64,000 bases of DNA from 21-14-0-10-47-8 sp966211795 (lineage in GTDB: Bacteria; Bdellovibrionota; Bdellovibrionia; Bdellovibrionales; Bdellovibrionaceae). A program made the translations under genes and the position numbers. Positions 43,420 through 52,953 of the stretch are shown here, one piece after another; position 1 is the first letter of the stretch; every line of letters starts with the position of its first letter. Where the stretch lies: positions 124,001 through 188,000 of the forward strand of contig CBIHNW010000002.1 in the NCBI GenBank assembly GCA_966211795.1, written 5' to 3'. The notes beneath the pieces were generated by a model. It was given only the letters and a program-made list of their open reading frames with translations, searched no databases and was not told the origin of the DNA.

Positions 43420-44526
43420 TTACTGCTTGTAAGGGCGATATTCCATCGCCAGATCACGAGCCACAGGCTCATAACAAACGTAACCACCGTATACGTTCAA
43501 GCCTTTGTACAACGCTTTGTCTTTCGCGATTGCATCTTCCACACCCATAGCAGCCAACATCGAAGCATACTTCAGCGTTGTGTTGGTCAATGCATACGTT
43601 GATGTACGAGACACAACGCCTGGCATGTTAGGAACGCAATAGTGAATCACGCCGTCGACTTCGTAGGTTGGGTTTTGGTGAGAAGTTGGTTTGCAAGTCT
43701 CGATGCAACCGCCTTGATCAACCGCTACATCAACAACGACGGAACCCTTTTGCATTTGGGAAACGGTTTGTTTGCTGATCAAAGTTGGAGCTTTGTGACC
43801 GGTGATCAAAACGCCACCAATCAAAAGATCTGCTTCGATTGCCGCTTGCTCGAGATTCTGAGTATTTGAGAACAAAGTCGTTACGCGACCTTGGAAAACG
43901 TCATCGAGATATTCCAAGCGAGCCAAGTTCACATCCAGAATGGTGACATCAGCGCCAAGACCGACAGCCATTTTCGCGGCGTTGGTACCGACGACGCCGC
44001 CACCGATGATTGCAACTTTACCTGGTTTGACACCCGTCACGCCACCCATCAGGATGCCTTTGCCGCCGTGGTCTTTCTGCAAGTAGAAAGCACCGATCTG
44101 AGTCGCCATACGACCCGCAACCTCGGACATCGGAGTGAGCAGCGGAAGGCTGCCGTCTTCTTTCTGGATTGTTTCGTAAGCAACGGCCTTGACCTTGCGC
44201 TCGCACAAAACTTTGGTCAGTTTTGGTTCGGCGGCCAAGTGCAGGTAAGTGTACAAAATTTGGTTTTCTTTCATCAGTGTATATTCATCGGGAAGTGGTT
44301 CTTTCACTTTCACGATCATGTCGGCTTTGGCGTAAACTTCGGCTTTTGTGTCGATGATTTTCGCACCCGCTTTTTCGTAGTCTTGGTTTGAAATACCAGA
44401 ACCAACACCGGCATCTTTTTCGACGATCAACGTGTGACCTTCTTTGACCAGCTGACGAACGCCTGCTTCGGTCATACCGACGCGATTCTCGCTGATTTTG
44501 ATTTCCTTAGGAACTCCAACGATCAT
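43420..44526 (-). CDS. ald: Alanine dehydrogenase
   Basis: 368 aa, full length. The N domain has MIVGVPKEIKISENRVGMT and catalytic YLHLAAE; the NAD-binding Rossmann motif GGGVVGTNAAKMAVGLGADVTILD and DQGGCIET are all present. It interconverts L-alanine and pyruvate plus ammonia with NAD. Amino-acid use as carbon source fits a predator, as an inference. GAGGAG lies upstream of ATG 44526. Confidence 0.96.
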   Translation of the reverse strand: MIVGVPKEIKISENRVGMTEAGVRQLVKEGHTLIVEKDAGVGSGISNQDYEKAGAKIIDTKAEVYAKADMIVKVKEPLPDEYTLMKENQILYTYLHLAAEPKLTKVLCERKVKAVAYETIQKEDGSLPLLTPMSEVAGRMATQIGAFYLQKDHGGKGILMGGVTGVKPGKVAIIGGGVVGTNAAKMAVGLGADVTILDVNLARLEYLDDVFQGRVTTLFSNTQNLEQAAIEADLLIGGVLITGHKAPTLISKQTVSQMQKGSVVVDVAVDQGGCIETCKPTSHQNPTYEVDGVIHYCVPNMPGVVSRTSTYALTNTTLKYASMLAAMGVEDAIAKDKALYKGLNVYGGYVCYEPVARDLAMEYRPYKQ

Positions 44527-44783
44527 AACGACTCCTCATTTTTTTCCATGATTTCGAAATATTGAAAACATGGGGATTCTGCTTTTTTAAGCCTGTTTTT
44601 TAGAATGCTGGGATCTTGCCAGAACCTATCACGATGGCCAGCAATGCGCACGGCGTCTATCCGGATTTGTAGAAAGTATTGCTCAGGGACGGAAACGGTC
44701 ACTGACGAGAGTTTCCAGCCATCTCTGTTTTGGCGTGGATTGACAGCAATTATAACACCAAGGAACGGAACCTTGGCTGCAGG

Positions 44784-45689
44784 TTATTCATTCGGGATAT
44801 TGTGGCGAAGGGCGGCGTCTTCGGTGAGATCGGCGCCAAGCTCGATGTGCTTGTAAGAGTCTTTGGATTCGAGAATTTTGCGGATCATCTTGTTCATGAC
44901 GTCATGGCCGGCCTTGTGCAGAACGACGTGGCCCATCAATGGCATGCCCAAGGTCACCAAATCACCCAGTGCATCCAGAGCTTTGTGACGAACGAACTCG
45001 TCTGCGAAGCGAAGTCCATCTGGATTGAGAATTCCATGATCATCCAGGATGATGGCGTTTTCGAGACTGCCACCAAGGCCCAATCCGCGGGCGCGCAACG
45101 CTTCAACGTCTTTCATGAAACCGAAGGTGCGGGCACTGGCGATTTCACGGGTGAACGATTGATCGTTAATATCCAAATCCAATTTCTGTCGGCCGATGGA
45201 AGGATGCGGGAAATCGATGGACACGGTGACACGCAAACCGTGGTACGGAACCACGTAAGCCTGCTTCTCACCCTCTTCAAAATAAATGGGCTGAGTAACG
45301 TAGCAATACTTGCGCGGCTGATCCTGCTCAACCATGCCGACCAAGTGCAAGGCTTTTAAAAAGTCTTTGGCGCTGCCATCACAAATTGGAATTTCGGGGC
45401 CATCCAATTCAATAGATAGGTTGTCGATCCGAAGCGCCGAAATTGCGGACATGCAATGCTCGACCGTCGCGACCGAGAACACTGGCCCCCCCAAAGTTGT
45501 GGCGTAGCCTGTGGCTGCTACATGATGGGCGTGCACCCGCAAAGAGGGATGACCCGGTAAATCGGTTCGGACGAAATGCACACCGGTGTTCGGAGGCGCT
45601 GGCACGAATGTCAATGTGCAAGCTTTGCCGGAATGAATTCCGACACCTTGAACCACCGTGCGTTTGCGAATTGTCTTCTGTAAGAACAT
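44784..45689 (-). CDS. lpxC: UDP-3-O-acyl-N-acetylglucosamine deacetylase LpxC
   Basis: 301 aa from ATG 45689 (MFLQKTIRKRTVVQGVGIHSG); a longer start at 45755 lies in the neighbouring gene region and is rejected. Zinc ligands are visible: H in TVEHCMSA and H and D in VRHKALDALGDL; catalytic H in MGHVVLHKAGHD. It performs the committed step of lipid A synthesis, so the organism makes LPS. A weak hairpin (near 44758-44776) follows. It sits directly downstream of the asparaginase gene. Confidence 0.96.
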   Translation of the reverse strand: MFLQKTIRKRTVVQGVGIHSGKACTLTFVPAPPNTGVHFVRTDLPGHPSLRVHAHHVAATGYATTLGGPVFSVATVEHCMSAISALRIDNLSIELDGPEIPICDGSAKDFLKALHLVGMVEQDQPRKYCYVTQPIYFEEGEKQAYVVPYHGLRVTVSIDFPHPSIGRQKLDLDINDQSFTREIASARTFGFMKDVEALRARGLGLGGSLENAIILDDHGILNPDGLRFADEFVRHKALDALGDLVTLGMPLMGHVVLHKAGHDVMNKMIRKILESKDSYKHIELGADLTEDAALRHNIPNE

Positions 45690-45700
45690 GAAGATTGAGT

Positions 45701-46741
45701 TTAGCTCATCAATGGGTGCGGAACAAATATTTTTCCGACCGTTTGCCCTTCCCAATTCTTCACATCAGGCTGAGTGTGGTGAGAAAGCCGCAAAAACTCG
45801 TCATCGCGCAGGCCTTTGAAGTCCCTGAGGAGCGCCGAGGCAGCGACACGCACGGCTCGAGGGTTGCCATCGCGGACTTTGAGGGCAAATGACAGTCCTT
45901 GTTCCAATAAAGCACCGGCATACACGCCTTCGGCGCCGCTTTTCACCAGGAGACGACCATCGGTCAACTTCATCACTTCTGAGCAAAAGTCAGAGCTTCC
46001 GCCGATAAAGTAAGGTTGCGCGATCACGGCCTCGCGAACCAAGCGGATGGCCGTCTGGCGATCGACATGCACATCTTGTTGATCGGGTAAGAATCGACGA
46101 AATCCCTGGGCCATTCCATGCAAACTCATGGCGTAGGTTGGAATTCCACAGCCATCCCCGCCCCATGGAGCGCGGTCTAAATTCTCGTCGCTGACTTCGC
46201 CGACAATTCGACGCAAGCGGACCTGCAGCTCGTGATCGTAGGAACCATAGTGAGCCATGTCGATGTTCAAAGTTTTCATCGTGCACAACATGCTGGTGTG
46301 TTTTCCCGAGCAATTGTTGTGTCGGCGAGATGGAGCTTGGTTGTTGCGCAGAAGATTTTTCCAGGTGACTTCGTCGTAAGGAGCGTGGGCGCCGCAGACC
46401 AAGTCGTCTTCTTGGCATTGGATCTTTTGCAGCCAGCTCATCACCAATTCGGTGTGTGCCGGCTCGCCATTGTGAGAGGCACAGGCGATCGACAAGTGAC
46501 GCTGATCGAGGTCCCATTTATGGTAAGCTCCGCTTTCAACAAAACTTAGGGCCTGCATCATTTTGATCGCCGACCGCGGATAGGTCACCATTCGATCGCC
46601 ATCACCATAAGTGGCGACGATGTGGCCTCGCTCGTCCATCACGAGAGCGTCCACAAGATGAACACTTTCGCAAAGATTTCCGCGCATCACTTGAACTTGA
46701 ATAACGGGATGAGAATTTTGAGACTTCTGCCGATGAGTCAT
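45701..46741 (-). CDS. Asparaginase, rhizobial/AnsA type (Asparaginase_II)
   Basis: 346 aa from ATG 46741 (MTHRQKSQN); a TTG at 46771 is the alternative. It matches the PF06089 family: VMRGNLCESVHLVDALVMDERG, YPRSAIKMMQALSFVESGA, ACASHNGEPAHTELVMSWL, NNCSGKHTSMLCTM and APWGGDGCGIPTYAMSLHGMA. It hydrolyses asparagine to aspartate and ammonia. It ends 11 bases before lpxC, so the two are likely co-transcribed. No signal peptide, so cytosolic. Confidence 0.9.
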   Translation of the reverse strand: MTHRQKSQNSHPVIQVQVMRGNLCESVHLVDALVMDERGHIVATYGDGDRMVTYPRSAIKMMQALSFVESGAYHKWDLDQRHLSIACASHNGEPAHTELVMSWLQKIQCQEDDLVCGAHAPYDEVTWKNLLRNNQAPSRRHNNCSGKHTSMLCTMKTLNIDMAHYGSYDHELQVRLRRIVGEVSDENLDRAPWGGDGCGIPTYAMSLHGMAQGFRRFLPDQQDVHVDRQTAIRLVREAVIAQPYFIGGSSDFCSEVMKLTDGRLLVKSGAEGVYAGALLEQGLSFALKVRDGNPRAVRVAASALLRDFKGLRDDEFLRLSHHTQPDVKNWEGQTVGKIFVPHPLMS

Positions 46742-46757
46742 GCGGGAGAATACTGAC

Positions 46758-47039
46758 GTGAAAGCCTGCAAAGGTCAACTCTTGCATCTGACTGCCATCC
46801 TCGTTCTGGCAAGCGCCATGATGGGTTGCGCGAGCTCCACAAGAGAACGCCTTGAAGCACGACAAGATCAAGGACATCCCCGCGCAGCGGCCTATGGCGC
46901 TGAAGGTTTCACCATGGATTTTCGCTCGCCCGAGCCACGGCCCTATCGCGCCTGGGAATTTTATTATAAAAACTGCGTGCTGGTCAGTCGCAATCCCTAC
47001 CCGAGCCGGGCCGATTATGAATGTGCAGATCCACATTAA
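46758..47039 (+). CDS. Small lipoprotein
   Basis: 93 aa from GTG 46758 (VKACKGQLLHLTAILVLASAMMGC), lipobox MMGC near residue 24; GGGAGA lies upstream. An ATG at 46740 would overlap the divergent asparaginase start. The mature part is short, Arg/Tyr/Pro-rich (PEPRPYRAWEFYYKNC) with a second and third Cys that could form a disulfide. Not recognised. Confidence 0.6.
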   Translation: MKACKGQLLHLTAILVLASAMMGCASSTRERLEARQDQGHPRAAAYGAEGFTMDFRSPEPRPYRAWEFYYKNCVLVSRNPYPSRADYECADPH

Positions 47040-47253
47040 TGCTTCATTTTTTTGAATAAGTTTAAAGGCTTGGCAAAGAAAGCGCTGGTTCTGCGCGAAG
47101 GTCTCATTCAGGATCGAATCATTATGGGAATCTGATCCCCGTCCCTTCAAATATTTTTCCGTTTTGTCGATAACGAGAGGTCTCTCAATGATTGCATCAC
47201 CGACGGCGCTGTTTCTTTGAAGCAGTCCCCTCGGGTCCAAGGAGTTTGAGCTC

Positions 47254-48009
47254 ATGAGCATGATCGATCGTTATCGAAAAAAAGGCGGCTTCGTTCAACT
47301 TTTAAATTTGATCGAAACCACCGGTAAAGATAAGCAGGAAAAATTCCTGAAAATGATCGCCGATGAAAGCCCTCTTTGGGAAACAGAGGTCCGCAAGCGC
47401 CTGCTCACGGTCGACAAAGTTTTGAGCTGGAACCCGACTTATTTGGCAGAAATTTTTCCGCGTGTGGCGCCACTTCAATTGGCGATGGTGGTGGGAGGCT
47501 TGCCGCCGGAAAAGGCCGAAATGTTCATGAAGGTGCTGACTTATAAAGAAAAACGTTTCGTTGAAGACACTTTGGAAGACAAAAAGCCGGCACCTGGCGA
47601 AACATCCTCGGGCTTGATGAAACTGTTTAGCGAAATTCGCAAAATGGAAGCCGAAGGTTCTTTGAAGTTTGAAAAGTTCGATCCCGAAATGGTCATCCCA
47701 GAAGACATTGAGGAAAAATTAGGGAAAGGGGTTTCTGTTTTTCACTCTCCCTTGTCAGCTGCGACCACAGATCTGCACCCTACCAGCCCAACCCATTCTG
47801 CAGGGCCAAGTCCAGCCGCCGCAATGACTCAGTCCCAGGCGGCTCATGGTGCTGCCGCGCCGGTTTCGAATGGCGTGCCGACGAACTTGGCGGAAGAGCT
47901 GACAACTCTGCGCCGAAAGCTCGTTCAGTTGACGCAAGAAAATCACAAGCTTCAGCAAGACAATCAGACGATGAAAGAGAAGCTTGAACAGATCAAAAAA
48001 ATTGCCTAA
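47254..48009 (+). CDS. FliG-like domain protein with coiled-coil tail
   Basis: 251 aa. Residues about 30-100 resemble the middle domain of FliG (IADESPLWETEVRKRLLTVDKVLSWNPTYLAEIFPRVAPLQLAMVVGGLPPEKAEMFMKVL), which in the flagellar switch binds FliM. The C-terminal charged ridge of FliG is absent; instead there is an Ala/Pro/Ser linker (170-205) and a C-terminal coiled coil (LTTLRRKLVQLTQENHKLQQDNQTMKEKLEQIKK). It could bind a motor component or be a relic scaffold. It is not next to other flagellar genes. Confidence 0.7.
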   Translation: MSMIDRYRKKGGFVQLLNLIETTGKDKQEKFLKMIADESPLWETEVRKRLLTVDKVLSWNPTYLAEIFPRVAPLQLAMVVGGLPPEKAEMFMKVLTYKEKRFVEDTLEDKKPAPGETSSGLMKLFSEIRKMEAEGSLKFEKFDPEMVIPEDIEEKLGKGVSVFHSPLSAATTDLHPTSPTHSAGPSPAAAMTQSQAAHGAAAPVSNGVPTNLAEELTTLRRKLVQLTQENHKLQQDNQTMKEKLEQIKKIA

Positions 48010-48100
48010 GTCCTCTTCATTGTATCGCGTTAGCATTCTTTGAAATTCTAGCTTTCTAAAAGGTCTTCGCTATCATCAGTAGCAAAAGGGAGGGCCTTTC

Positions 48101-48928
48101 ATGAAAGCATTGGTCTTATTATTTGGATTTTACTGGGCTGGAGCTGCGTTTGCTCAACCCAAAATTTACGATCCCACTCAGTACAAGATTGTCCCTGACT
48201 CGCAAGTGATCGAGCAGCTGATTGCTTCTTCGAAAGAGCCCCTGAAATTAAATTTCGGTATTTTGGTGTGGAACACCCATAAGGCCACGGCAAAAGAAGC
48301 TTGGCGCTCGGATTTGGTGAACTTGGCCAACGGCAGAAGCTTTGTGCTGCTGGAAGAGGGCATGCAGGATTCTTATATGCCACAAGCGTTGGCGACGGTT
48401 CCTTCTTTTGGCTGGACCATGGGCAAAACCTTCTACATGAATGTCGATCACAATGCGACTGGCGTGATCACCGGCTCTTTGCAGGATCCGGACAAGAGCT
48501 ATTTCATTCGTTCAAGGGAGTTTGAACCTGTGATCAACACGCCCAAGATCACGCTGCTCACCACATACGTGATGGAAGATGGCTCTCAGATCATGGTGGG
48601 TAACATCCACGCGATCAATTTCCAAAAGCCCGAGCCTTTCTATCACCAGGTCGATGATCTGATGGCCTTCCTGGCGAACTGGAAAGGCAAGATTATCTTG
48701 GCGGGAGATTTTAACACTTGGATTCCAGTGCGAACCAAATACCTGGTGGATAAAGCGACGTCTATTGGACTGACTCACGTCTCCTTTGCCGTGGACCCTC
48801 GTCCTTTGGAAAAAACATTGGATCACATCTTTGTGCGCGGCTGCGAGGTGACGGACGCAAAGATCCAGTCCGAGATTCACTCGTCGGACCATCCGCCATT
48901 AACGGCCGATTTTTCCTGCGGACATTGA
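48101..48928 (+). CDS. Exported endonuclease/exonuclease/phosphatase-family protein (YafD-like)
   Basis: 275 aa with a signal peptide (MKALVLLFGFYWAGAAFAQ). EEP-fold residues: VWNTHKA, LLEEGM (metal Glu), GNIHAINF, LAGDFNTW (D and N), LDHIFVRG and SSDHPPLTADF (the catalytic D-H pair). All key residues are intact. It may hydrolyse nucleic acid or a phosphodiester lipid in the periplasm or outside the cell; as a predator-type enzyme it could act on prey DNA, which is speculative. AGGGAGG lies upstream. Confidence 0.85.
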   Translation: MKALVLLFGFYWAGAAFAQPKIYDPTQYKIVPDSQVIEQLIASSKEPLKLNFGILVWNTHKATAKEAWRSDLVNLANGRSFVLLEEGMQDSYMPQALATVPSFGWTMGKTFYMNVDHNATGVITGSLQDPDKSYFIRSREFEPVINTPKITLLTTYVMEDGSQIMVGNIHAINFQKPEPFYHQVDDLMAFLANWKGKIILAGDFNTWIPVRTKYLVDKATSIGLTHVSFAVDPRPLEKTLDHIFVRGCEVTDAKIQSEIHSSDHPPLTADFSCGH

Positions 48929-48935
48929 GAATTTT

Positions 48936-49898
48936 TTAGAGCGGCTGACCGCTTTCAGAAGCTGAAGCTGGATTGACTCCGGCTTCGACCAGCTGCTCGC
49001 GAAGTCCATATGGCGTCACCATCTGTTGACGAGCCCGCACCCCAGCGAAGATTTCTTCATTGGGGTTGTCTTTCGATGTCAGCTTGTGAAAGACATGATA
49101 TTGGACAGCCGTATTCACGAAGGGCTTCATCTGCACGCCGTGCAGGCCCAATCGATAATCGATATCGGAATCTTCACCCGTTCCCGGCGCCTCATATCTC
49201 CAGTCAAAGCCATTGATTTCGATCAAGTCTTTTTTGAATAAAGAAAAATTGCAGCCAACAATCGGACGGTGTTTTTGATTCAGCTTTTCCCTGAGCCATG
49301 CGTTGCGAACGTAGACGCCCTTCAGTCCGTTGTTATCTTTCATGTAGGAAATGGCCGGCAAAATCCACCACATGTTCTTTTCGATAAAACCATGCGCGAC
49401 TTTGTCGGCAGTCAGCAGATCGGAAACCCACGGCGTCAGCTCTAAGCGGCGACCGCAAAGCACGGTGCGCGGCTGTCGGTTTTCATAATGTTCCCGAACA
49501 AATTCGTGATGAGGCAAACAGTCTTGGTCCACAAATGCGATGTAGGGCGCGTGAGAGAGGTACATCCCCCAGTTGAGCATGCGGTTTTTTCGAAAGCCCT
49601 TGTCTTCATGCCAGAGATGCAAGGCGGGAATGCTGAGCTTTTCCAACTGCTGTTGAACGTAGGTGACGACCTCGGGCTTCGAGCCATCATCGCAAATCAC
49701 CAGTTCAAAATCTTTCTGAGTTTGTCGTTCGACTGCCGCCAACATCAAATCGAAATTTCGAAGGTTGTTGTAGAAAGCGACCGAGAGCGCAATCGGCAGC
49801 TGCGGATTCGGGCCGCGTGCTTTCAGTGCCGAATTTCGATATTGGCGGACCGTTCGCGCGAGCGTGGCTTCCAGATTCTGATCATTGCTTGCATTCAT
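48936..49898 (-). CDS. Family 2 glycosyltransferase
   Basis: 320 aa from ATG 49898 (MNASNDQNLEATL), with AGGGTGG upstream; the ORF opens at 49994 but that overlaps the protease gene. GT-A motifs: LPIALSVAFYNNLRNFDLML, ELVICDDGSKPE (nucleotide Asp), YIAFVDQDCLPH (DxD-like metal site) and APGTGEDSDIDYRL (catalytic ED). It likely adds a sugar to a surface glycan or LPS. No membrane helix. The donor and acceptor are unknown. Confidence 0.87.
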   Translation of the reverse strand: MNASNDQNLEATLARTVRQYRNSALKARGPNPQLPIALSVAFYNNLRNFDLMLAAVERQTQKDFELVICDDGSKPEVVTYVQQQLEKLSIPALHLWHEDKGFRKNRMLNWGMYLSHAPYIAFVDQDCLPHHEFVREHYENRQPRTVLCGRRLELTPWVSDLLTADKVAHGFIEKNMWWILPAISYMKDNNGLKGVYVRNAWLREKLNQKHRPIVGCNFSLFKKDLIEINGFDWRYEAPGTGEDSDIDYRLGLHGVQMKPFVNTAVQYHVFHKLTSKDNPNEEIFAGVRARQQMVTPYGLREQLVEAGVNPASASESGQPL

Positions 49899-49953
49899 AT
49901 GGTCCACCCTACTGAATCTGGGCGGAGAAGTCATTGACAGGAGCATTAAGAGT

Positions 49954-50877
49954 TTATTTTTGGATTTCCTGAAAGAATTTGCTCCAGATCTCAAAAGCGA
50001 AGGTTTTGGTCACTTGGCAGTCGGTGATAAACGAGTGAGCTTTGAGAGCACGGGGATTTTCACTGCCCTTGTAGACGTAGCCGTTTTCTTTATTTGCCTC
50101 GGAACCGATTAAGATTCCCACCACGTGTCCCCGACTGTTCAAGGCCGGACCACCGCTATTTCCATCCATGGCATCAGCGGTGGTGCCGAAAATCGGATAG
50201 CGATCGCCGCTTTGATCTTTGCCAAATTTCATTTCCCCAATGTATATACCGGCAGAAGCGCGCTTGGTGATCAGATCAGGATCCGATATTTTGACTCTTT
50301 GGTCTTTCAAGGCGCGATAGACGACTCCGGGAAAACCGATCAGCTCGATGGAATCGCCGAAGCCCATTCGGCAATCCGGCGAAATGGGGACGACCTCAAA
50401 GTCCGAAGCCTTGGTTCCGGGGAGTTTTAAAATAAAAAATCCCAAGTCCTTTTCCATATCCATCACCGGCGAGAGCATGGAACCGGACAAGGTCTCTTCG
50501 AGCGAAAAGCTCTGTTGAATTCGAATATTTCGAGAGATCTGAATTTTCCCCAAGTCTGCTTCCACTCGACTGACGGTTCGACGAAGGGAATGACCTGAAG
50601 TCAAAAATCCCAAATATAAATCGTCGCCCAAGCGTCTCTTGAAAATTAAAACCGATGCGGAAATCGCGGGGTTTCCTGCCTGCACATCACTGATCACGTA
50701 AGTCTGATCCCAAGCACTTTGAAGATTGGACTGATGAACTTCGAACGTAAAACCTTCCGAGGTTTTCGGGTACGGCCGTTCCATTTCGGTCAGGGTTGGA
50801 GGAGTGGAGATCTCGGTGTAGGCATGGGCTGTCAAAGAAATGAACACCATTCCCAAAAGCGCCGTCATCCACTTCAT
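49954..50877 (-). CDS. Secreted trypsin-like serine protease (S1 family)
   Basis: 307 aa with a signal peptide (MKWMTALLGMVFISLTAHA). The triad is visible: H in FLTSGHSLRR, D in EKDLGFFILKL and S in DAMDGNSGGPALN, with oxyanion GNSGGP. VVGILIGSEANKENG follows as the S1 pocket strand. It has no PDZ domain, unlike DegP. It probably cleaves proteins in the periplasm or outside the cell. It is the upstream neighbour of the glycosyltransferase on the same strand. Confidence 0.88.
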   Translation of the reverse strand: MKWMTALLGMVFISLTAHAYTEISTPPTLTEMERPYPKTSEGFTFEVHQSNLQSAWDQTYVISDVQAGNPAISASVLIFKRRLGDDLYLGFLTSGHSLRRTVSRVEADLGKIQISRNIRIQQSFSLEETLSGSMLSPVMDMEKDLGFFILKLPGTKASDFEVVPISPDCRMGFGDSIELIGFPGVVYRALKDQRVKISDPDLITKRASAGIYIGEMKFGKDQSGDRYPIFGTTADAMDGNSGGPALNSRGHVVGILIGSEANKENGYVYKGSENPRALKAHSFITDCQVTKTFAFEIWSKFFQEIQK

Positions 50878-51049
50878 TTCTGGCCCTCACTTGCTGCAAA
50901 CGTTCCATCCGAGAGATTCCGGATTATGGATTTGCATATCGCGCGCCAGTTTTTCTGAAGCAAGGACCTGCGCTCACGCAGAAAATTGAAACCCCGGATT
51001 GATGCTTCAGTTCAGAGCGGCGCGCGGGGCTAAGGCACCGAATCTGATC

Positions 51050-52948
51050 CTACGACTCGGTCTGATTTTCGGCTAATTTCAGGGCTTGCAGCAATGTCTT
51101 TTCGATGTCTTTGGTGTGTTTTTTAAGTTCTGCTGGCTCTTTCAATTTACCAACGACCGCTTCGGGAGCGAAGCTCAGGACCTGACAGACATCGATCAAT
51201 CGGGACAGTTCGCCGCCCAATTCCCGACGCAGACTTGGCGGCGCTTGATCCAACAGCTTGTTGATCTCAAGTGTAGCGCCACCTTGACCCGAAACTGAAC
51301 CCAACACTTGGTAAATTGCGTTGGTCAATTCGGTTCCCGCTTCACGCCACTGGCCCTGATCGATTTTGCCATGAATTTTTTTAAAGCGCTTCTGCAGTTC
51401 GGCGCGCAGATCCTTTTGTTTTTGCCCCCAACCCAAGGCGCGTCGCGCCTTCCAAACGAGCAAGGCGAAAATAAAGAAATAGATCAAGCTCCACAAAAGA
51501 ATTTTATAATCTGAAAATGAATCGCCTTGATCCCGGTCCCAGGAGACTAAGATATCCGGCAGTTGATTTTTCTTGATCACTGGGGCCGCAGATTTTTCCT
51601 CTTTTCCCGGAGTGAACGTGGCCTCTTTTCCGGCTCCAGTGCCGCCAGGGTTGGCAACGATTTGCACCGTGATTGGCTCGGTTGTTTTGGTCACGTACTT
51701 TTTTTGAACCGGATCAAAAATGCTAAAGCTCATGGCCGGAATCTGCAAAGTCCCCTCTTCGCGTGGGATCAGCAGCACGTCGAATTCCTTAAACGAATTG
51801 CCGCTTTTAAAAAATTTCGCGTCGGATTTTGTATCGTAGATTTCGACACCCTTCGGAAGGCCAAGCGATGGCAGCTCGATCAACTTGGCATTGCCGTTTC
51901 CTTCGAAGCGCACCTTGAGAGAGAAGGGCTGATTGACCGGAAACTGATTTCCTTCGATGTGCGCGCGGACTTCGAACTGCCCAACGGCACCGGAGAAGCT
52001 ATTGGGCTTTCCTTCGACCGGCAAAGGCTTGACGTTGACACTGATCCGTTCGCTGGCTCTTGAAAAGGTGTAAGGACGGCCAAAACCAAAGGCGCCAAAG
52101 GGGCTGGTCGGAATCTGCACCTGCGCTTTGATTTTGTATTCGTCAATGACCGCGACGCCCGGCTTAATCGGGAACAGGGCGTGGCTGGCCAGAAGAGCGC
52201 GGCGGTAAGGAATGCCGTTGACCACTTCTTGAGTGAAATTCAGCGCCGGAACCTCTTCGATAATTTCTTTCCAGAATCCTTTGAGATCAGGAAATTTCAA
52301 ACGGTCCAAAGACATCAGATTGCCACGCGTGTAGATGTACCAATTGACCACGATCTGTTCGCCTTCGTAGACATCCGTTTTATCGACGTCCGCGTGAATG
52401 AAGAAGGCTTCGTTCGGATTGACCTTCATCTCGCGAGATGGTGTCGGCGTTTGACCGCGGTTTCGTAGAAATTGATTGAAGACTTCGTCATCTTCGTCCA
52501 ACTGATCCATGTTCGGGAAACCCGGCGGCGTTTGCGCGGCCCCGCTGCCGTCTTCGTCAATTTGCAGTTTGATCGGCTGAGTGGTGTAGGCTTTTCCGTC
52601 CACGTTCAATTCGAATCCAGGGATGGTGATACGTCCCGCTTTTTCCGGCGTTAAAATGTAATTGAAGTTTTGGCGGTACATTTTCACGAATTTCATTCCG
52701 CTGGATGTGGTCACCATTTGATTGGACTCGGCCGAGTCCTGGGAACTTTGCACCAGCTTCAGGCCATTGAGATTGGGAACACGCGGCTCTTCCACCCGCA
52801 CGGATTCGTCGGACTGGACCGTCACCGACAGTGTCACCGTATCGCCAACACCCAGCTCGGGGCGATCCACCGTGGCGGAGACTTTAACGACCGCCTGAAC
52901 GAAGACCGAGCACAAGCTTATGATTAAAAAAAGAACCGTTGCTTTCAT
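51050..52948 (-). CDS. batD: BatD, Bat operon beta-domain protein
   Basis: 632 aa from ATG 52948 (MKATVLFLIISLCSVFVQA, signal peptide). It has repeated Ig-like beta domains of the BatD/oxygen-tolerance family (VSATVDRPELGVGDTVTLSVTVQSD, NPNEAFFIHADVDKTDVYEGEQIVVNWYIYTRGN, VNQPFSLKVRFEGNGNAKLIELPSL). One C-terminal membrane helix (about 490-512) and a helical cytoplasmic tail follow. Most of the protein is periplasmic. Last gene of the seven-gene MoxR/Bat operon, five bases after the TPR gene. Confidence 0.9.
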   Translation of the reverse strand: MKATVLFLIISLCSVFVQAVVKVSATVDRPELGVGDTVTLSVTVQSDESVRVEEPRVPNLNGLKLVQSSQDSAESNQMVTTSSGMKFVKMYRQNFNYILTPEKAGRITIPGFELNVDGKAYTTQPIKLQIDEDGSGAAQTPPGFPNMDQLDEDDEVFNQFLRNRGQTPTPSREMKVNPNEAFFIHADVDKTDVYEGEQIVVNWYIYTRGNLMSLDRLKFPDLKGFWKEIIEEVPALNFTQEVVNGIPYRRALLASHALFPIKPGVAVIDEYKIKAQVQIPTSPFGAFGFGRPYTFSRASERISVNVKPLPVEGKPNSFSGAVGQFEVRAHIEGNQFPVNQPFSLKVRFEGNGNAKLIELPSLGLPKGVEIYDTKSDAKFFKSGNSFKEFDVLLIPREEGTLQIPAMSFSIFDPVQKKYVTKTTEPITVQIVANPGGTGAGKEATFTPGKEEKSAAPVIKKNQLPDILVSWDRDQGDSFSDYKILLWSLIYFFIFALLVWKARRALGWGQKQKDLRAELQKRFKKIHGKIDQGQWREAGTELTNAIYQVLGSVSGQGGATLEINKLLDQAPPSLRRELGGELSRLIDVCQVLSFAPEAVVGKLKEPAELKKHTKDIEKTLLQALKLAENQTES

Positions 52949-52953
52949 TTGTC

